This document shows positions 18,303 through 27,647 of a DNA stretch of 64,000 nt, in pieces. Made by a program: the position numbers and the translations under genes. The DNA is from Shuttleworthella satelles DSM 14600 (GTDB lineage: Bacteria > Bacillota > Clostridia > Lachnospirales > Lachnospiraceae), in assembly GCF_000160115.1 (NCBI RefSeq), contig NZ_GG665866.1, positions 434,001 to 498,000 of the forward strand, read 5' to 3'. Each line of letters opens with the position of its first letter. Position 1 is the first letter of the stretch. The notes below the pieces were generated by a model, which did no database searches, had not been told where the DNA came from, and was given only the letters and a program-made list of their open reading frames with translations.

Positions 18303-20963
18303 TCACGGGAAGCGGACCTGATATTTCCAGTCGCTTCCCTTTCTGCGCAGGGTCATCTGCCCCTGATACATAGTTCGATCGATCGGACAGCCGATCTCCT
18401 TCATCCGCTCCAGAGTCTCCTTTCCCGGATGTCCATAGCGATTTCTGATCCCGGCACTGATCCAGATCAGATCCGGCCGCAGCCTTTGGAGAATCTCCCG
18501 GCTGTTGGCTCCCTTGCTCCCGTGATGGGAGGCCTTATATAAAGAGAGCTTCCCCTCTCTTTTGTCTCCAGAGAACATGCCCTTGCGCAGCAGGGTTTCT
18601 TCCTGCTGTGTCCCAATATCTCCGGCGCAAAAGGCAGAGAGTCCCGGCATGGTAATCGACAGGATCAGACTGTTCTCATTGGCCCCCCTGGCCAAATGAT
18701 CCCTGCCCGGTCCCAGGCAGCGCACCAAAAGGATCTCCTTCTTCTCCCCACCGCCCTCTATACAAAGCTGGTCCCCCTGATCCCAGAGCAGGACCCGGCA
18801 TCCATTTCTCTTTGCCAGAGCAGTAAGCCTTTCATAGGCGGGATTTCTCCCCTCATCGACATAGGGCATATTGGCCGAAAAGACAAGATTCTGTATGGAA
18901 TACCCTTCCTTTAGGGCCTCTTCCAGGCCGCTGATATGGTCCAGATCGGTGTGGCTGACAAACCAATAGCGGATCTGCCGAATGCCCCTGGCTTTGAGAA
19001 AGGGAAGAATACGCCGCTTTCCCAGCTGATCCAGACTGGTCGATCCCCCGTCAATCATGTAATGGCCTCCTCTCCCGTCACAGAAGTACAGACCATCCCC
19101 CTGTCCGACGTCTAACATGGTAAATTCAGCTCCTGCCAGATAGGGAAGGCTTGCAGACCAGAGGATCGGCGGCGACAGCAGAAGGGCAAGGGCGACCCCC
19201 GCGGAAATTCTCCCCTGAATCCGCCGCTTTTTTGTTTGACTCTTTGCCCTTCTCTGCCCGGGATAAACAGCCCATCTTTTCTCTCTTCCATACAGCAAAT
19301 AAAAGAGGCTCCCGTAATAGACAAGGATCAGCCAAATCGGGGGCTTGCCTGTAATCATCCTCGCTCCGGGCAGGTGCAGACTCAGATCCGAGCTCCATTC
19401 AAAGAAGTAGAGCAGGCAGTGGCTGACTCCCAGGCAAAGATCCGCCGGCGCTTTCAGAAACCCGAGCTCTGCCGCCAGACCCAGAAATCCTCCCAGCAGA
19501 CCGCTCGCCAGGACCAGTCCCAGAAAGGGCAGCAGAAGCAGATTGAGAAAAATCACATAGAGAGCTATCTCGCTGTAGCAGAAGGCGAGCAGGGGTAAGA
19601 CAGCCAGCTGGATTCCCAGGGCCAGGATTATCTGCCCCAGGATACGCTGGGTCAGGTTGGGCTGATAGGACCCGGATACACGGTCGCGCCCCCGATTCCA
19701 GGGCAGTTGCCTTTGACGCATTCGAAAAAGCTGATGCTGTCTCGCCTTAAATTTCTCTTTACAGTCGGACCGGTAGCGCTCCTGCATCGGCCTGGCTACA
19801 AGCTGCATACCTAAAATCGCCGCGAATGAGAGCTGAAACCCCGGGTCGCCTATGGCCATGGGATTTGGGATCAGAATCACAAGCGCCGCCAGCGCCAGCG
19901 CGGACAGAGAATCGTAGGCCTCGCCCAGACATTTCCCCAGAAGAACAAGCAGATACATCCACACCGCTCTCTGCGTGGAAACGGCATTCCCGGTCATCAT
20001 ACCGTAGAAAATGATTCCCATACCGGAAATAAGGGCAGCCAGGGTCAGATTAAGGCGCAAGCTCCTCAAAAGCCCAAGGAGAAGGGAAGCCAGGAGGAAG
20101 ACATGAAGGCCGGAAATCGCCAGGATATGCGATAGACCGGATCGGGTGAACAGATCCCTGACCTCCGCGTCCAGACTGCTCCTTGCCCCCAGCGCCATGG
20201 CGGAAAGAAGCCCCGCCTCTTCCGCCGGCAGATTCCTGTCAAAGACCCCTGCCAGCCCTGACCGCAGGCTCTCAAGCAGCTGCCTCAAATGCCAATAGGG
20301 ATGACCGGCCCCCTCTGCAAGCAAAACCGGATGAGAGGCCTTCTTAAAATGCCCGTAGATCTGCCTGCTGTATTCATAGGCTCTTTCGTCAAAGCCCCCC
20401 TCATTTGGCGCAGGCTGTCCCGGACTGTATAAAGCGCTGAGGCGGATCCTGTCTCCCAGTTGAAGGCGCGTCCCGCTTTGATCGATGGTTTCGGCCAAAT
20501 CATCGACATAAATTTTCCCCAGTTCCCACTCTTTTTCATGATCCCGGGCTGAAATTTTCACCTGTCCCAGGAGTGCCCGAATGCCTTTTTCCCTCGGCTC
20601 AAGGGCATAGATTCTCCCCTCAGCGATGATCTGCTGTCCCTCTGTCAGTTTCTGCGCGACCCGCAGCTGATGATCCAGGAGGGCCTGGCAGCGCGTGAAT
20701 CCGATCAGGAAGAAGGCAGAGACCATCAGTCCCGGTCCGATCCGTCTGACCGCTTTTCTCATGTTGATAAGAGAAGATAAGACCGCGGGCCTGCCGCCCT
20801 CGATCAGGGGGCAACCCGGGATAAAAAGGACCGCTGCGACAGCGGGCAAAATAAGCGCAATCAGTAGAATCAGAACTGCCTGGCGCGCGCAAGGCGCACG
20901 CGCAATAAAAATTCCCGCAAGTAAACTCAAGGCCATGATGACCAGAGGCCTGGCTCTAAGCAT
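18303..20963 (-). CDS. comEC: DNA uptake channel protein ComEC/Rec2
   Basis: Polytopic membrane protein that carries transforming single-stranded DNA across the membrane. 886 residues: N-terminal DUF4131-type region with membrane spans (1-230), competence domain (about 230-560; LSHILAISGLHVFLL is characteristic), then a metallo-beta-lactamase-like domain with MLDVGQGDGLYF, SHTDLDH and SHHGSKGANS. ATG preceded by GGAGGTGG. Last gene of the degV-to-comEC run, 17 bases after the GerMN lipoprotein. Confidence 0.95.
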   Translation of the reverse strand: MLRARPLVIMALSLLAGIFIARAPCARQAVLILLIALILPAVAAVLFIPGCPLIEGGRPAVLSSLINMRKAVRRIGPGLMVSAFFLIGFTRCQALLDHQLRVAQKLTEGQQIIAEGRIYALEPREKGIRALLGQVKISARDHEKEWELGKIYVDDLAETIDQSGTRLQLGDRIRLSALYSPGQPAPNEGGFDERAYEYSRQIYGHFKKASHPVLLAEGAGHPYWHLRQLLESLRSGLAGVFDRNLPAEEAGLLSAMALGARSSLDAEVRDLFTRSGLSHILAISGLHVFLLASLLLGLLRSLRLNLTLAALISGMGIIFYGMMTGNAVSTQRAVWMYLLVLLGKCLGEAYDSLSALALAALVILIPNPMAIGDPGFQLSFAAILGMQLVARPMQERYRSDCKEKFKARQHQLFRMRQRQLPWNRGRDRVSGSYQPNLTQRILGQIILALGIQLAVLPLLAFCYSEIALYVIFLNLLLLPFLGLVLASGLLGGFLGLAAELGFLKAPADLCLGVSHCLLYFFEWSSDLSLHLPGARMITGKPPIWLILVYYGSLFYLLYGREKRWAVYPGQRRAKSQTKKRRIQGRISAGVALALLLSPPILWSASLPYLAGAEFTMLDVGQGDGLYFCDGRGGHYMIDGGSTSLDQLGKRRILPFLKARGIRQIRYWFVSHTDLDHISGLEEALKEGYSIQNLVFSANMPYVDEGRNPAYERLTALAKRNGCRVLLWDQGDQLCIEGGGEKKEILLVRCLGPGRDHLARGANENSLILSITMPGLSAFCAGDIGTQQEETLLRKGMFSGDKREGKLSLYKASHHGSKGANSREILQRLRPDLIWISAGIRNRYGHPGKETLERMKEIGCPIDRTMYQGQMTLRRKGSDWKYQVRFP

Positions 20964-20980
20964 AGGCCACCTCCCCGCTC

Positions 20981-21907
20981 CTATTCGGCGTTGGAAGTCA
21001 CCATATTGAAGTTGGGCGTATAAGAATTGGACAGCTTGTCCCCTCGGAAGATGGAATTCATCTCTCCGTTGATCGCGATCTGTACACTGGATATCTCGTT
21101 CAGCTCACATAAAGAGTTGACGATCGAATATATCACGACCTGCTGTGATATTTTATCTGTGGCATTGAGGAAATTCTCATCCAGATTCAGATAACAGACC
21201 CCGCGATTTACATTGATATTGAGCAGTTTGGTGCTGTCCGGAATCGGACTGATGGCGTCATCCGTGTGAGGACTGGTCATCAGATATTCCATCACCAGCT
21301 TCTCCGGTGAAATGTTGCTGTTGTAATAGATCTCTCTCTTCTCTCTGACCAGGCTCTGCCCGTCCTTGCTGGCATAGTAGAGGGTAAATGTCCGCCGAAC
21401 CATAGCGTCCTCCGCGTCGCCCCCGAAATCCATAAATGTGTCGGCATTCATGGCGCCAATCTCACTGCCGTCCGCGTTTGTCAGAGCCTTTCCCTGTACC
21501 GTAAAGGTCACTGAGCTGATGTTGCTGATCTGCAGGAGGGTCTTGACGATCGCAGACCGCATGAGGACCTCGTTCGGTCCTGTGATTCGCTCATAAGCTG
21601 TATTGAAATCCAGGACCAGGTGTCCCCCATCCAGGCGATGTGAAATCACTTCCAGATCCCTGGGCATGACACTGACTGCACTTCCTGTATCCGGAGCCTG
21701 TTTCAGGGCAGTTAAAAGCTCACTGATCTGCCCCTCCGTGTCTTTGGCCTTGAGCTTGTAAGCGCTGATCTTTAAGCTGTTCCCGGCCACATCCATATAG
21801 TAGATCTGCTGCGTCCCCGCGTCCCCGCCGCACGCTGTCAGAAGTGTAATAACCATACTCATCATCAGAGCGAGAGAGACGCATTTCTTCCGGATAGATC
21901 TTCTCAT
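20981..21907 (-). CDS. GerMN-domain lipoprotein
   Basis: 308 residues. Signal peptide with lipobox LLTAC, so it is anchored outside the membrane. Two GerMN-type domains can be recognised (DFNTAYERITGPNEVLMRSA and YLNLDENFLNATDKISQQV regions), as in LpqB/GerM proteins. Its start overlaps the end of the histidine kinase gene (ATGA), which suggests a role as partner of that kinase, comparable to the LpqB-MtrB pairing of actinobacteria (inference). Confidence 0.85.
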   Translation of the reverse strand: MRRSIRKKCVSLALMMSMVITLLTACGGDAGTQQIYYMDVAGNSLKISAYKLKAKDTEGQISELLTALKQAPDTGSAVSVMPRDLEVISHRLDGGHLVLDFNTAYERITGPNEVLMRSAIVKTLLQISNISSVTFTVQGKALTNADGSEIGAMNADTFMDFGGDAEDAMVRRTFTLYYASKDGQSLVREKREIYYNSNISPEKLVMEYLMTSPHTDDAISPIPDSTKLLNINVNRGVCYLNLDENFLNATDKISQQVVIYSIVNSLCELNEISSVQIAINGEMNSIFRGDKLSNSYTPNFNMVTSNAE

Positions 21908-23403
21908 TCTCCGCTCCTCTCCTCACGGATCTCATCTGCCCGTCTGGCAATGACATCCTCCTCGGGATCTACGATATAGGTCAGAGGAATACGAACATCA
22001 AAGGTCGTTCCCTGTCCCAGCTCAGAGGCCACACGGATCTCTCCATGGTGCATGCGAATCGCGTTTTGCGTAATTGCCAGACCAAGACCGGTACCGCCGA
22101 TCTCCCTGGAATGCGACTTATCCACCCGGTAGAAGCGCTCGAAGATACGGTCCAGCGAATCCTGCGGGATTCCCATTCCATTGTCCTCAACCGTCACAAA
22201 ACAGTACTGGTGATCAGCATTTAAAGAGACGTGAACCCAGCCGCCGGGATTGTTGTACTTGACGGCATTCTCCACCAGATTTGTAATCGCCAGAGAAAAC
22301 TTGGTCTCATCGATCTCACAGAAAACCGGACGGAAGGACTCGAGGACCAGCTCTACTCCCTGCCGGTCCGCGATCGGACGAACCCGGTGCAGAATGGATT
22401 CGATCAGCTCATTCATATTGACAGACGCGATATTCATGCTGATTCCCGTCTTGTTCATACGAACCAGAGAGAGAAGGTCATTGATAATCTTGGTCTCCCG
22501 GTCAATTTCATGACTCATATCCTGCATGAATTCCTGATAGAGCTCGAGGGGGGCTCCCTCCATACTGTTAATGGAGTCCGCCAGGACCTTCATGGATGTC
22601 AGAGGCGTCTTGAGCTCATGAGAGACATTGGAGACGAACTCCTGCCGGGAAGCCTCCACAGACTGCATGCGGCCCAGGAAATCATTGAAATGGCCTGCCA
22701 GCTCCTCCGCCTCCGCATAGTCTAAATCCTTCAGGCCCGACGAGGCACTGCCGTTTTTCGTCTTATCCAGGGCCTCTTCCATGGTCTTGAGAGGGCGAAT
22801 GGTATGCTCCGCGGTCCAGGCGGCAAGTCCCAGGAGAATGAAGCCTAAAATAACAAAACCGATGATCCCGGGCACGGTCATCTGGTCCAGGGACTGGTTC
22901 ATGTAGTCCATCGAGCGCACTACCATGAGCACTCCGCGAACAGGCGCGTTGTCGTCCGCCGTGCTGCGGATGGGCAGGGTAACCGTCAGGAAATTATTCT
23001 GTTTATCATAGTAGCTGAGAGCCTCTCCCTTGAGAGAGCGAATCGCGTTCGCCCAGACCAGCGTCCGTCCGCTGTCGATGCCGTTGGTATCCTTGATCAC
23101 CCGAAGGTTATCATCAATCAGCAGAATACGCCCTCCATAGATCTGACGAACCGTATCCAGCTGGCTGTTGATCTCCGTGTCCGAAGGATCCGACAGATAG
23201 TCCTTGTCCAGGATTCCCCCGGTCAAAACCTGCATCTGCGAGTGAATCTGCACTTCTTCAATGTTGATGGTATTCTGCCGATAGGCATAAAGATAGAGAT
23301 AAAAAGCGACGGTATAAGGGATCAGTCCCGCCAACAGAATCATGAGAATCAGGCGCAGTCTGAGCCTGTGAAATTGATCCCGGAGTCGTCGAAAAGCATT
23401 CAT
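21904..23403 (-). CDS. Sensor histidine kinase (HAMP, HisKA, HATPase)
   Basis: 499 residues. Membrane spans at about 17-37 and 180-200 enclose an extracytoplasmic sensor domain. HAMP follows, then the H box FVSNVSHELKTPLTSMK (phospho-accepting His), N box NLVENAVKYNN, and G boxes DNGMGIP and GGTGLGLAI. Paired with the response regulator 74 bases upstream. No ribosome-binding site precedes the ATG, but a promoter-like sequence ends 6 bases before it. Confidence 0.95.
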   Translation of the reverse strand: MNAFRRLRDQFHRLRLRLILMILLAGLIPYTVAFYLYLYAYRQNTINIEEVQIHSQMQVLTGGILDKDYLSDPSDTEINSQLDTVRQIYGGRILLIDDNLRVIKDTNGIDSGRTLVWANAIRSLKGEALSYYDKQNNFLTVTLPIRSTADDNAPVRGVLMVVRSMDYMNQSLDQMTVPGIIGFVILGFILLGLAAWTAEHTIRPLKTMEEALDKTKNGSASSGLKDLDYAEAEELAGHFNDFLGRMQSVEASRQEFVSNVSHELKTPLTSMKVLADSINSMEGAPLELYQEFMQDMSHEIDRETKIINDLLSLVRMNKTGISMNIASVNMNELIESILHRVRPIADRQGVELVLESFRPVFCEIDETKFSLAITNLVENAVKYNNPGGWVHVSLNADHQYCFVTVEDNGMGIPQDSLDRIFERFYRVDKSHSREIGGTGLGLAITQNAIRMHHGEIRVASELGQGTTFDVRIPLTYIVDPEEDVIARRADEIREERSGE

Positions 23404-23409
23404 GAGATT

Positions 23410-23438
23410 AGTATAACAGGGAAAAAATCAGGGGACAA
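23410..23438 (-). promoter_or_regulatory. Promoter-like sequence immediately before the histidine kinase ATG
   Basis: -35 TTGTCC (23433-23438), 17-base spacer, -10 TATACT (23410-23415). The -10 is 6 bases before the ATG at 23403, so a transcript from here would begin at or next to the start codon (leaderless). May be fortuitous because the upstream gene is co-directional. Confidence 0.4.
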
Positions 23439-23477
23439 TGTCAAAGACTGAAATCGTATCAAATCGATAAGGAAGTC

Positions 23478-24167
23478 TCAGGCCTGAAAATAATAGCCCA
23501 CCCCCCACTTGGTGTGCACATACCTGGGTTCGCTCGGGCTCGGCTCGATCTTCTCTCTCAGGCGGCGGATGTGTACGTCCACCGTCCTCGCGTCCCCCGG
23601 ATAGTCACTGCCCCAGATCGTGTGCAGAAGGGAATCTCTGGAGTAGACCTTGCCCGGATGATTGACCAGGAGCAGGAGCATATCAAACTCCTTGGAAGTC
23701 AAGTTGATATCCTCTCCCGCAATCCGAAGGCTTCGACGATCCGTGTCCATGCTGACGTCGCCGGATTTGATCACATTTCCGCTGTCCTCTTCCGCCTCCC
23801 GGCTCCTGACCCGGCGCAGAATGGCCTTGATTCTGGCCTTGACCTCCAGAATATTGAAGGGCTTTGTAATATAGTCATCCGCGCCGTACTCCAGGCCCAT
23901 GATCTTATCCATGTCGTCGCCCTTGGCTGTGAGCATGACAATCGGCACGTTGGAGAACTCACGCACTGCCCGGCAGACCTCAAAGCCATCCATCCTGGGC
24001 AGCATGACGTCTAAGAGGATGAGATCATAGTCTCCCTCCCTGGCCTTGTCTAGAGCCTCCTGACCATCATAGGCGCAGTCGACCTTCATCTCATCTTGCT
24101 CCAAGGAGAAGCGAATCCCCTTCACAATCAATTTTTCATCGTCGACCACCAACACCTTTTTGGCCAT
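23478..24167 (-). CDS. Response regulator, OmpR/PhoB family
   Basis: 229 residues. Receiver domain: acidic pair VVDDEK, phospho-acceptor Asp 53 in LILLDVMLPRMDG, conserved Lys in MLTAKG. The C-terminal winged helix contains LTSKEFDMLLLLVNHPGKV and RTVDVHIRRLREKIEP. The ATG at 24167 is preceded by GAGG inside the end of comEA; an ATG at 24179 lacks a site. Partner of the kinase downstream. Confidence 0.96.
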   Translation of the reverse strand: MAKKVLVVDDEKLIVKGIRFSLEQDEMKVDCAYDGQEALDKAREGDYDLILLDVMLPRMDGFEVCRAVREFSNVPIVMLTAKGDDMDKIMGLEYGADDYITKPFNILEVKARIKAILRRVRSREAEEDSGNVIKSGDVSMDTDRRSLRIAGEDINLTSKEFDMLLLLVNHPGKVYSRDSLLHTIWGSDYPGDARTVDVHIRRLREKIEPSPSEPRYVHTKWGVGYYFQA

Positions 24168-24175
24168 CTCATACC

Positions 24176-24820
24176 TCAATTCACAGTGATCCGATCCTTG
24201 ATTTTGGCGTAAACCGCCGCCTTCAAGCCAGGGACCTTCATGATATCCTCTCTTCTGGCAAACGCTCCCTGCTTCCTGCGATAGGCAATAATCGCATCCG
24301 CCTTGCCGGCTCCGATCCCGGGCAGACTCATCAGCTGGTCCCGGTCAGCCCGGTTGATATTGACCTTGGATGAAGATCCGGATCCTGTCTGAGCATTCTC
24401 CGAAGACTGCCCCTCCTCAGACGAGTTCTGCCCCTCTCCCTGTCTGGGCACCCGATACATGGCGCCGTCTTCCAGACGCGCGGCCTGATTTACCTTCTCT
24501 GTATCGGCGTCCCGGCCAAAACCGCCAGCCGCCTCCAGGAGGTCCTTTAAGCGGCTGTCCCTGGGAAGAGAGTAGACCCCGGGGCGCTCCACTGCCCCCT
24601 GAATCTGAACCCAGATTCCACCGGTGTCTGTCCTGTCGCCCTCCGTCTGATTTGTCCCGGAATTCTCCCCCCTGCCTGTATCTCTGGCCTGCTCTTTCGA
24701 ATCGGCCCCCTCTTCCCCCTGTTTTATCTCTCTGGATTGAAGGAAGGATCCTCTTGCGCAGGACGACAGGCACAGGGCCATCAGAAGAAATCCGCACATC
24801 AAATACCTGCGTATTTTCAT
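24176..24820 (-). CDS. comEA: Competence protein ComEA (lipoprotein form)
   Basis: DNA receptor of the uptake machinery, about 214 residues. N-terminal signal with a lipobox-like CLSSC, a low-complexity Glu/Gly/Thr spacer, a SLBB domain (IQGAVERPGVYSLP ... LLEAAGG) and a C-terminal helix-hairpin-helix pair (VNINRADRDQLMSLPGIGAG; IMKVPGLKAAVYAKI) that binds DNA. The ATG at 24820 has GGAGG upstream. Same operon as comEC but separated from it by the two-component system and the GerMN gene, an uncommon order. Confidence 0.93.
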   Translation of the reverse strand: MKIRRYLMCGFLLMALCLSSCARGSFLQSREIKQGEEGADSKEQARDTGRGENSGTNQTEGDRTDTGGIWVQIQGAVERPGVYSLPRDSRLKDLLEAAGGFGRDADTEKVNQAARLEDGAMYRVPRQGEGQNSSEEGQSSENAQTGSGSSSKVNINRADRDQLMSLPGIGAGKADAIIAYRRKQGAFARREDIMKVPGLKAAVYAKIKDRITVN

Positions 24821-24896
24821 CACACACCTCCACAGAGGTGCCCAATGCATCATCTACGTCCAACATTGTATCGAAAAAAGGTCCGTAAGGAAAGCG

Positions 24897-26342
24897 CTAA
24901 ATGTCGCTTTCCCTCTTCTGCGCCGCCTCCGGTCTGAATTCTTCCGGGGAATCGGCCAAGAATGCCTTGACCTGACCCACAAAATAAAGAGATCCGAAGA
25001 GAACCAGAGGGCTCCTGATTCCCTGTCCCTCTCTTCTCTTGCAGATGTCCGCGGCCAGCTCCAGGGCCTCTGAGACAGAGCCTGCCCTGTGAGCGCAGCC
25101 GCCTCGGCCGCGAATCAGAGCAGCCAGCCTCTCTGCCTGCAGAGCCCGGTCACTGTCCACCGTTACCGTGACTACTTCCGCCGCCAGCGGGAGAATCTCC
25201 TCCAGCATCAGGTCGTACTCCTTGTCCGCCAAAATCCCGATGATAAAGACACAGGTCGTATCCGGATAAAAGCCGCGCAGGCTCTTGGCCAAAGCGTCCA
25301 CTCCCTGGGGATTGTGGGCGCCATCGATCAGGATCTGCCTGCCTCTGTAGCTGACTCTCTCCATGCGCCCCGGCCATGAGACCTGAGCCAGACCGCTGCG
25401 CAGAGCCCTGCAAAACGCCTGATTCTCCTCTCTTACAGAATCCGGCGCGGTCGTCGCACTCCCGCGGGCCCTGTCTGTCTTTCTCCCCTTCTGACAGGTC
25501 ACTCCCATCTCATGCAAGATCTCCGCCGCCAGAATCGCGCAGGCTCCATTGTAAAGCTGGTAATGCCCCTCCAGAGCCAGATCCTCCCTTTTCAGTCCCC
25601 TCGCCAGAAAAATATCCTTTGCCCTGCTCTTTGTCACCTGCCAAAAGGGAATCCCCTCTTGCCGGCAGCGCCTTATGATCACCCGGCTGGCCGCCTCCTC
25701 CATAGGACCCAGGATACAGCGTGTGCCAGAGCGAAGAATCCCCGCCTTATTCTCCGCGATCTCCTCCGGGCGATTCCCCAGAATCGCCGTGTGGTCTAAG
25801 CCGATGCTGGTAATGATGCTGATCAGGGGAACTACAGAAGAAGCACGGGTCGAGTCGTATTTTCCCCCCAGGCCAGTCTCTAAGATAACAAAATCACAGA
25901 CCTCTTCCCTAAAGTAGCAGAGCCCCATGCAAAAACAGATGTCAAACATGGTGGGCGGCAGTTCCATGGGCAGCTCAAGAATCTTCTCTCCCAGGCGCCG
26001 GACGGCGTCATCGGAAATCTGCCTTGTAATCACTCGAGGGGCAGTCGCCGCATCGAATGCGCCTCTTCGATTCTCCTCTGTCTCCAGAATGCGGATTCGC
26101 TCGTTGAAACGCAGCAGATGAGGCGAGCTGAAGAGCCCGACCCGAAAGCCCTGTGCCGCCAGAATATACGCCAGGATCGCCGCTGTCGATCCCTTGCCAT
26201 TTGTGCCGGCGATATGAATGACTCTCTGCCCCTCTTCCGGATGCGAAAGGCGATCCAGCATTTCACGGGACACCTGGTATCCTGTCGCCCTGCCGAATCG
26301 CCTCATTTTCTCTATCTTATCTACAATTTCCTGATAAGTCAT
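24897..26342 (-). CDS. folC: Folylpolyglutamate synthase/dihydrofolate synthase FolC
   Basis: Mur-ligase-family enzyme that adds glutamate to folates. About 481 residues. P-loop HIAGTNGKGSTAAIL, then ETGLGGKYDSTR, LDHTAILG, and DGAHNPQGVDAL in the C-terminal domain. Start at 26342 overlaps the end of degV in the sequence TGATATG, so translation is probably coupled. Confidence 0.96.
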   Translation of the reverse strand: MTYQEIVDKIEKMRRFGRATGYQVSREMLDRLSHPEEGQRVIHIAGTNGKGSTAAILAYILAAQGFRVGLFSSPHLLRFNERIRILETEENRRGAFDAATAPRVITRQISDDAVRRLGEKILELPMELPPTMFDICFCMGLCYFREEVCDFVILETGLGGKYDSTRASSVVPLISIITSIGLDHTAILGNRPEEIAENKAGILRSGTRCILGPMEEAASRVIIRRCRQEGIPFWQVTKSRAKDIFLARGLKREDLALEGHYQLYNGACAILAAEILHEMGVTCQKGRKTDRARGSATTAPDSVREENQAFCRALRSGLAQVSWPGRMERVSYRGRQILIDGAHNPQGVDALAKSLRGFYPDTTCVFIIGILADKEYDLMLEEILPLAAEVVTVTVDSDRALQAERLAALIRGRGGCAHRAGSVSEALELAADICKRREGQGIRSPLVLFGSLYFVGQVKAFLADSPEEFRPEAAQKRESDI

Positions 26343-26343
26343 A

Positions 26344-27183
26344 TCAACCAGCCATGATGATACCGCCGTCATTGGCATACATAGAAGAGACTCCCGCGGT
26401 ATCCAAAATCAGAATCTTCTTAAAATGCGCCAGCTTCTCCACCTGGGCCTTGACCATCTGCGCCCGCTCGGGACAGTTGCAGTGAGCAATGGCCAACACG
26501 CGATTCTGAGGATCCGGCGTGACCTCCATGAGGCAGCGAACCATCTTCATCAGCGCGCGCGTCATTCCACGCTCCTGACCAAGCTTCTGAATGGAACCCT
26601 CCTCTGTGGATCCCATCACCGGCTTGATATTCAGTGCCTTGATGATCGTAGCGGCCAGGCCTGAGAGACGACCGGACTTGCGCAGGGTCTCCAGCGTCTC
26701 CAGGACAAAGAAGGTGTGCTGCTTCTCAATATAGTCCTGGGTTTGGCTGACAACTTCTTCAAAGGGCAGACCCTCTTCCTCCAGTTCCTCGATCTTCAAG
26801 CCGATCAGGCTCTCTCCGATGGACGCGGACCTGGAATCAAAGACGTGAATCTTCTTTGCGTCCCCGTATTCCTCCTCATAGAGTTCTTTCCCCAGACTGG
26901 CACTGGCGTAAGAACCGGATAACTTGGATGAAAGCGTGACAATATAGATGTGGTCTGACTCCCCTTCCATCCACTTCATGTAGGCATCCGGAGATGGGCA
27001 GGCAGACTTGGGCTCGTTGGAGCTGGAGGCCACCTTGGCCAAAAAGGTCTTCTGGTCAAAGCTCTCATCGTCCACAATCTCCTCATTGTCCACGCGAAGA
27101 ATCAGAGGAATATTTACAAAGTGCCCGCCGGCTCTCATCTCCTCTGATAATTCGCCGCAGGAATCAACTAAAATCTTATACAT
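26344..27183 (-). CDS. DegV family fatty-acid-binding protein
   Basis: About 279 residues, beginning MYKILVDSCGELSEEM, typical of DegV/FakB proteins that present fatty acids to the FakA kinase. The serine-containing TLSSKLSGSYASA loop and the conserved FDSRSASIG are visible. ATG at 27183 has GGAGGG 6 bases upstream. First gene of the degV-folC-comEA run. Confidence 0.92.
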   Translation of the reverse strand: MYKILVDSCGELSEEMRAGGHFVNIPLILRVDNEEIVDDESFDQKTFLAKVASSSNEPKSACPSPDAYMKWMEGESDHIYIVTLSSKLSGSYASASLGKELYEEEYGDAKKIHVFDSRSASIGESLIGLKIEELEEEGLPFEEVVSQTQDYIEKQHTFFVLETLETLRKSGRLSGLAATIIKALNIKPVMGSTEEGSIQKLGQERGMTRALMKMVRCLMEVTPDPQNRVLAIAHCNCPERAQMVKAQVEKLAHFKKILILDTAGVSSMYANDGGIIMAG

Positions 27184-27262
27184 CCTCACCCTCCTGTGCT
27201 GAGCACGGAGATTATCGATCCGTCACAGTGATACGAACCCATTCTACAACAGATTCCGCAAA

Positions 27263-27291
27263 GAAAAAAGAGAAGCGGCCTGCCGCTTCTC
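27263..27291 (-). terminator. Terminator of the cold-shock gene
   Basis: Arms GAGAAGCGG/CCGCTTCTC (27270-27278, 27283-27291) with a 4-base loop, followed on the minus strand by TTTTTTCTTTG. Confidence 0.93.
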
Positions 27292-27355
27292 TTCTCCTCT
27301 GTGACCACGAATGTGAGCAGAAGTCACATTTGATGATTCCTCATGGTGATTTGAT

Positions 27356-27559
27356 TTATTCCACAACGGTGACGTCGATCGCCTGCGGACCCTTATCGGA
27401 GTCCTCAACCTCAAAGTCAACCGTAGCTCCTTCTTTCAGGGTCTTAAATCCCTCCATGTTCAGCTTGGAGAAGTGTACAAATACATCCTTTCCAGCCTCA
27501 TCAGAGATGAAACCGTACCCCTTACGGTCATCAAACCACTTAACTGTCCCTTTTGCCAT
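27356..27559 (-). CDS. Cold-shock protein (CspA family)
   Basis: 67 residues, one nucleic-acid-binding OB fold: [18 protein letters not shown] (RNP1 region KGYGFI) and VFVHFSKL (RNP2). RNA chaperone. GGAGG upstream of the ATG, own promoter-like element and terminator, so monocistronic. Confidence 0.97.
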   Translation of the reverse strand: MAKGTVKWFDDRKGYGFISDEAGKDVFVHFSKLNMEGFKTLKEGATVDFEVEDSDKGPQAIDVTVVE

Positions 27560-27612
27560 TCCTTTATACCTCCATACGAAACTATGTCAGAACAGAACAT
27601 CTCAACGGGTCA

Positions 27613-27641
27613 AGGATAACATAAAGCGGAAAAAATAACAA
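27613..27641 (-). promoter_or_regulatory. Probable promoter of the cold-shock gene
   Basis: -35 TTGTTA (27636-27641), 17-base spacer, -10 TATCCT (27613-27618). Gives a leader of about 45-50 bases. Confidence 0.45.
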
Positions 27642-27647
27642 ATTTTT

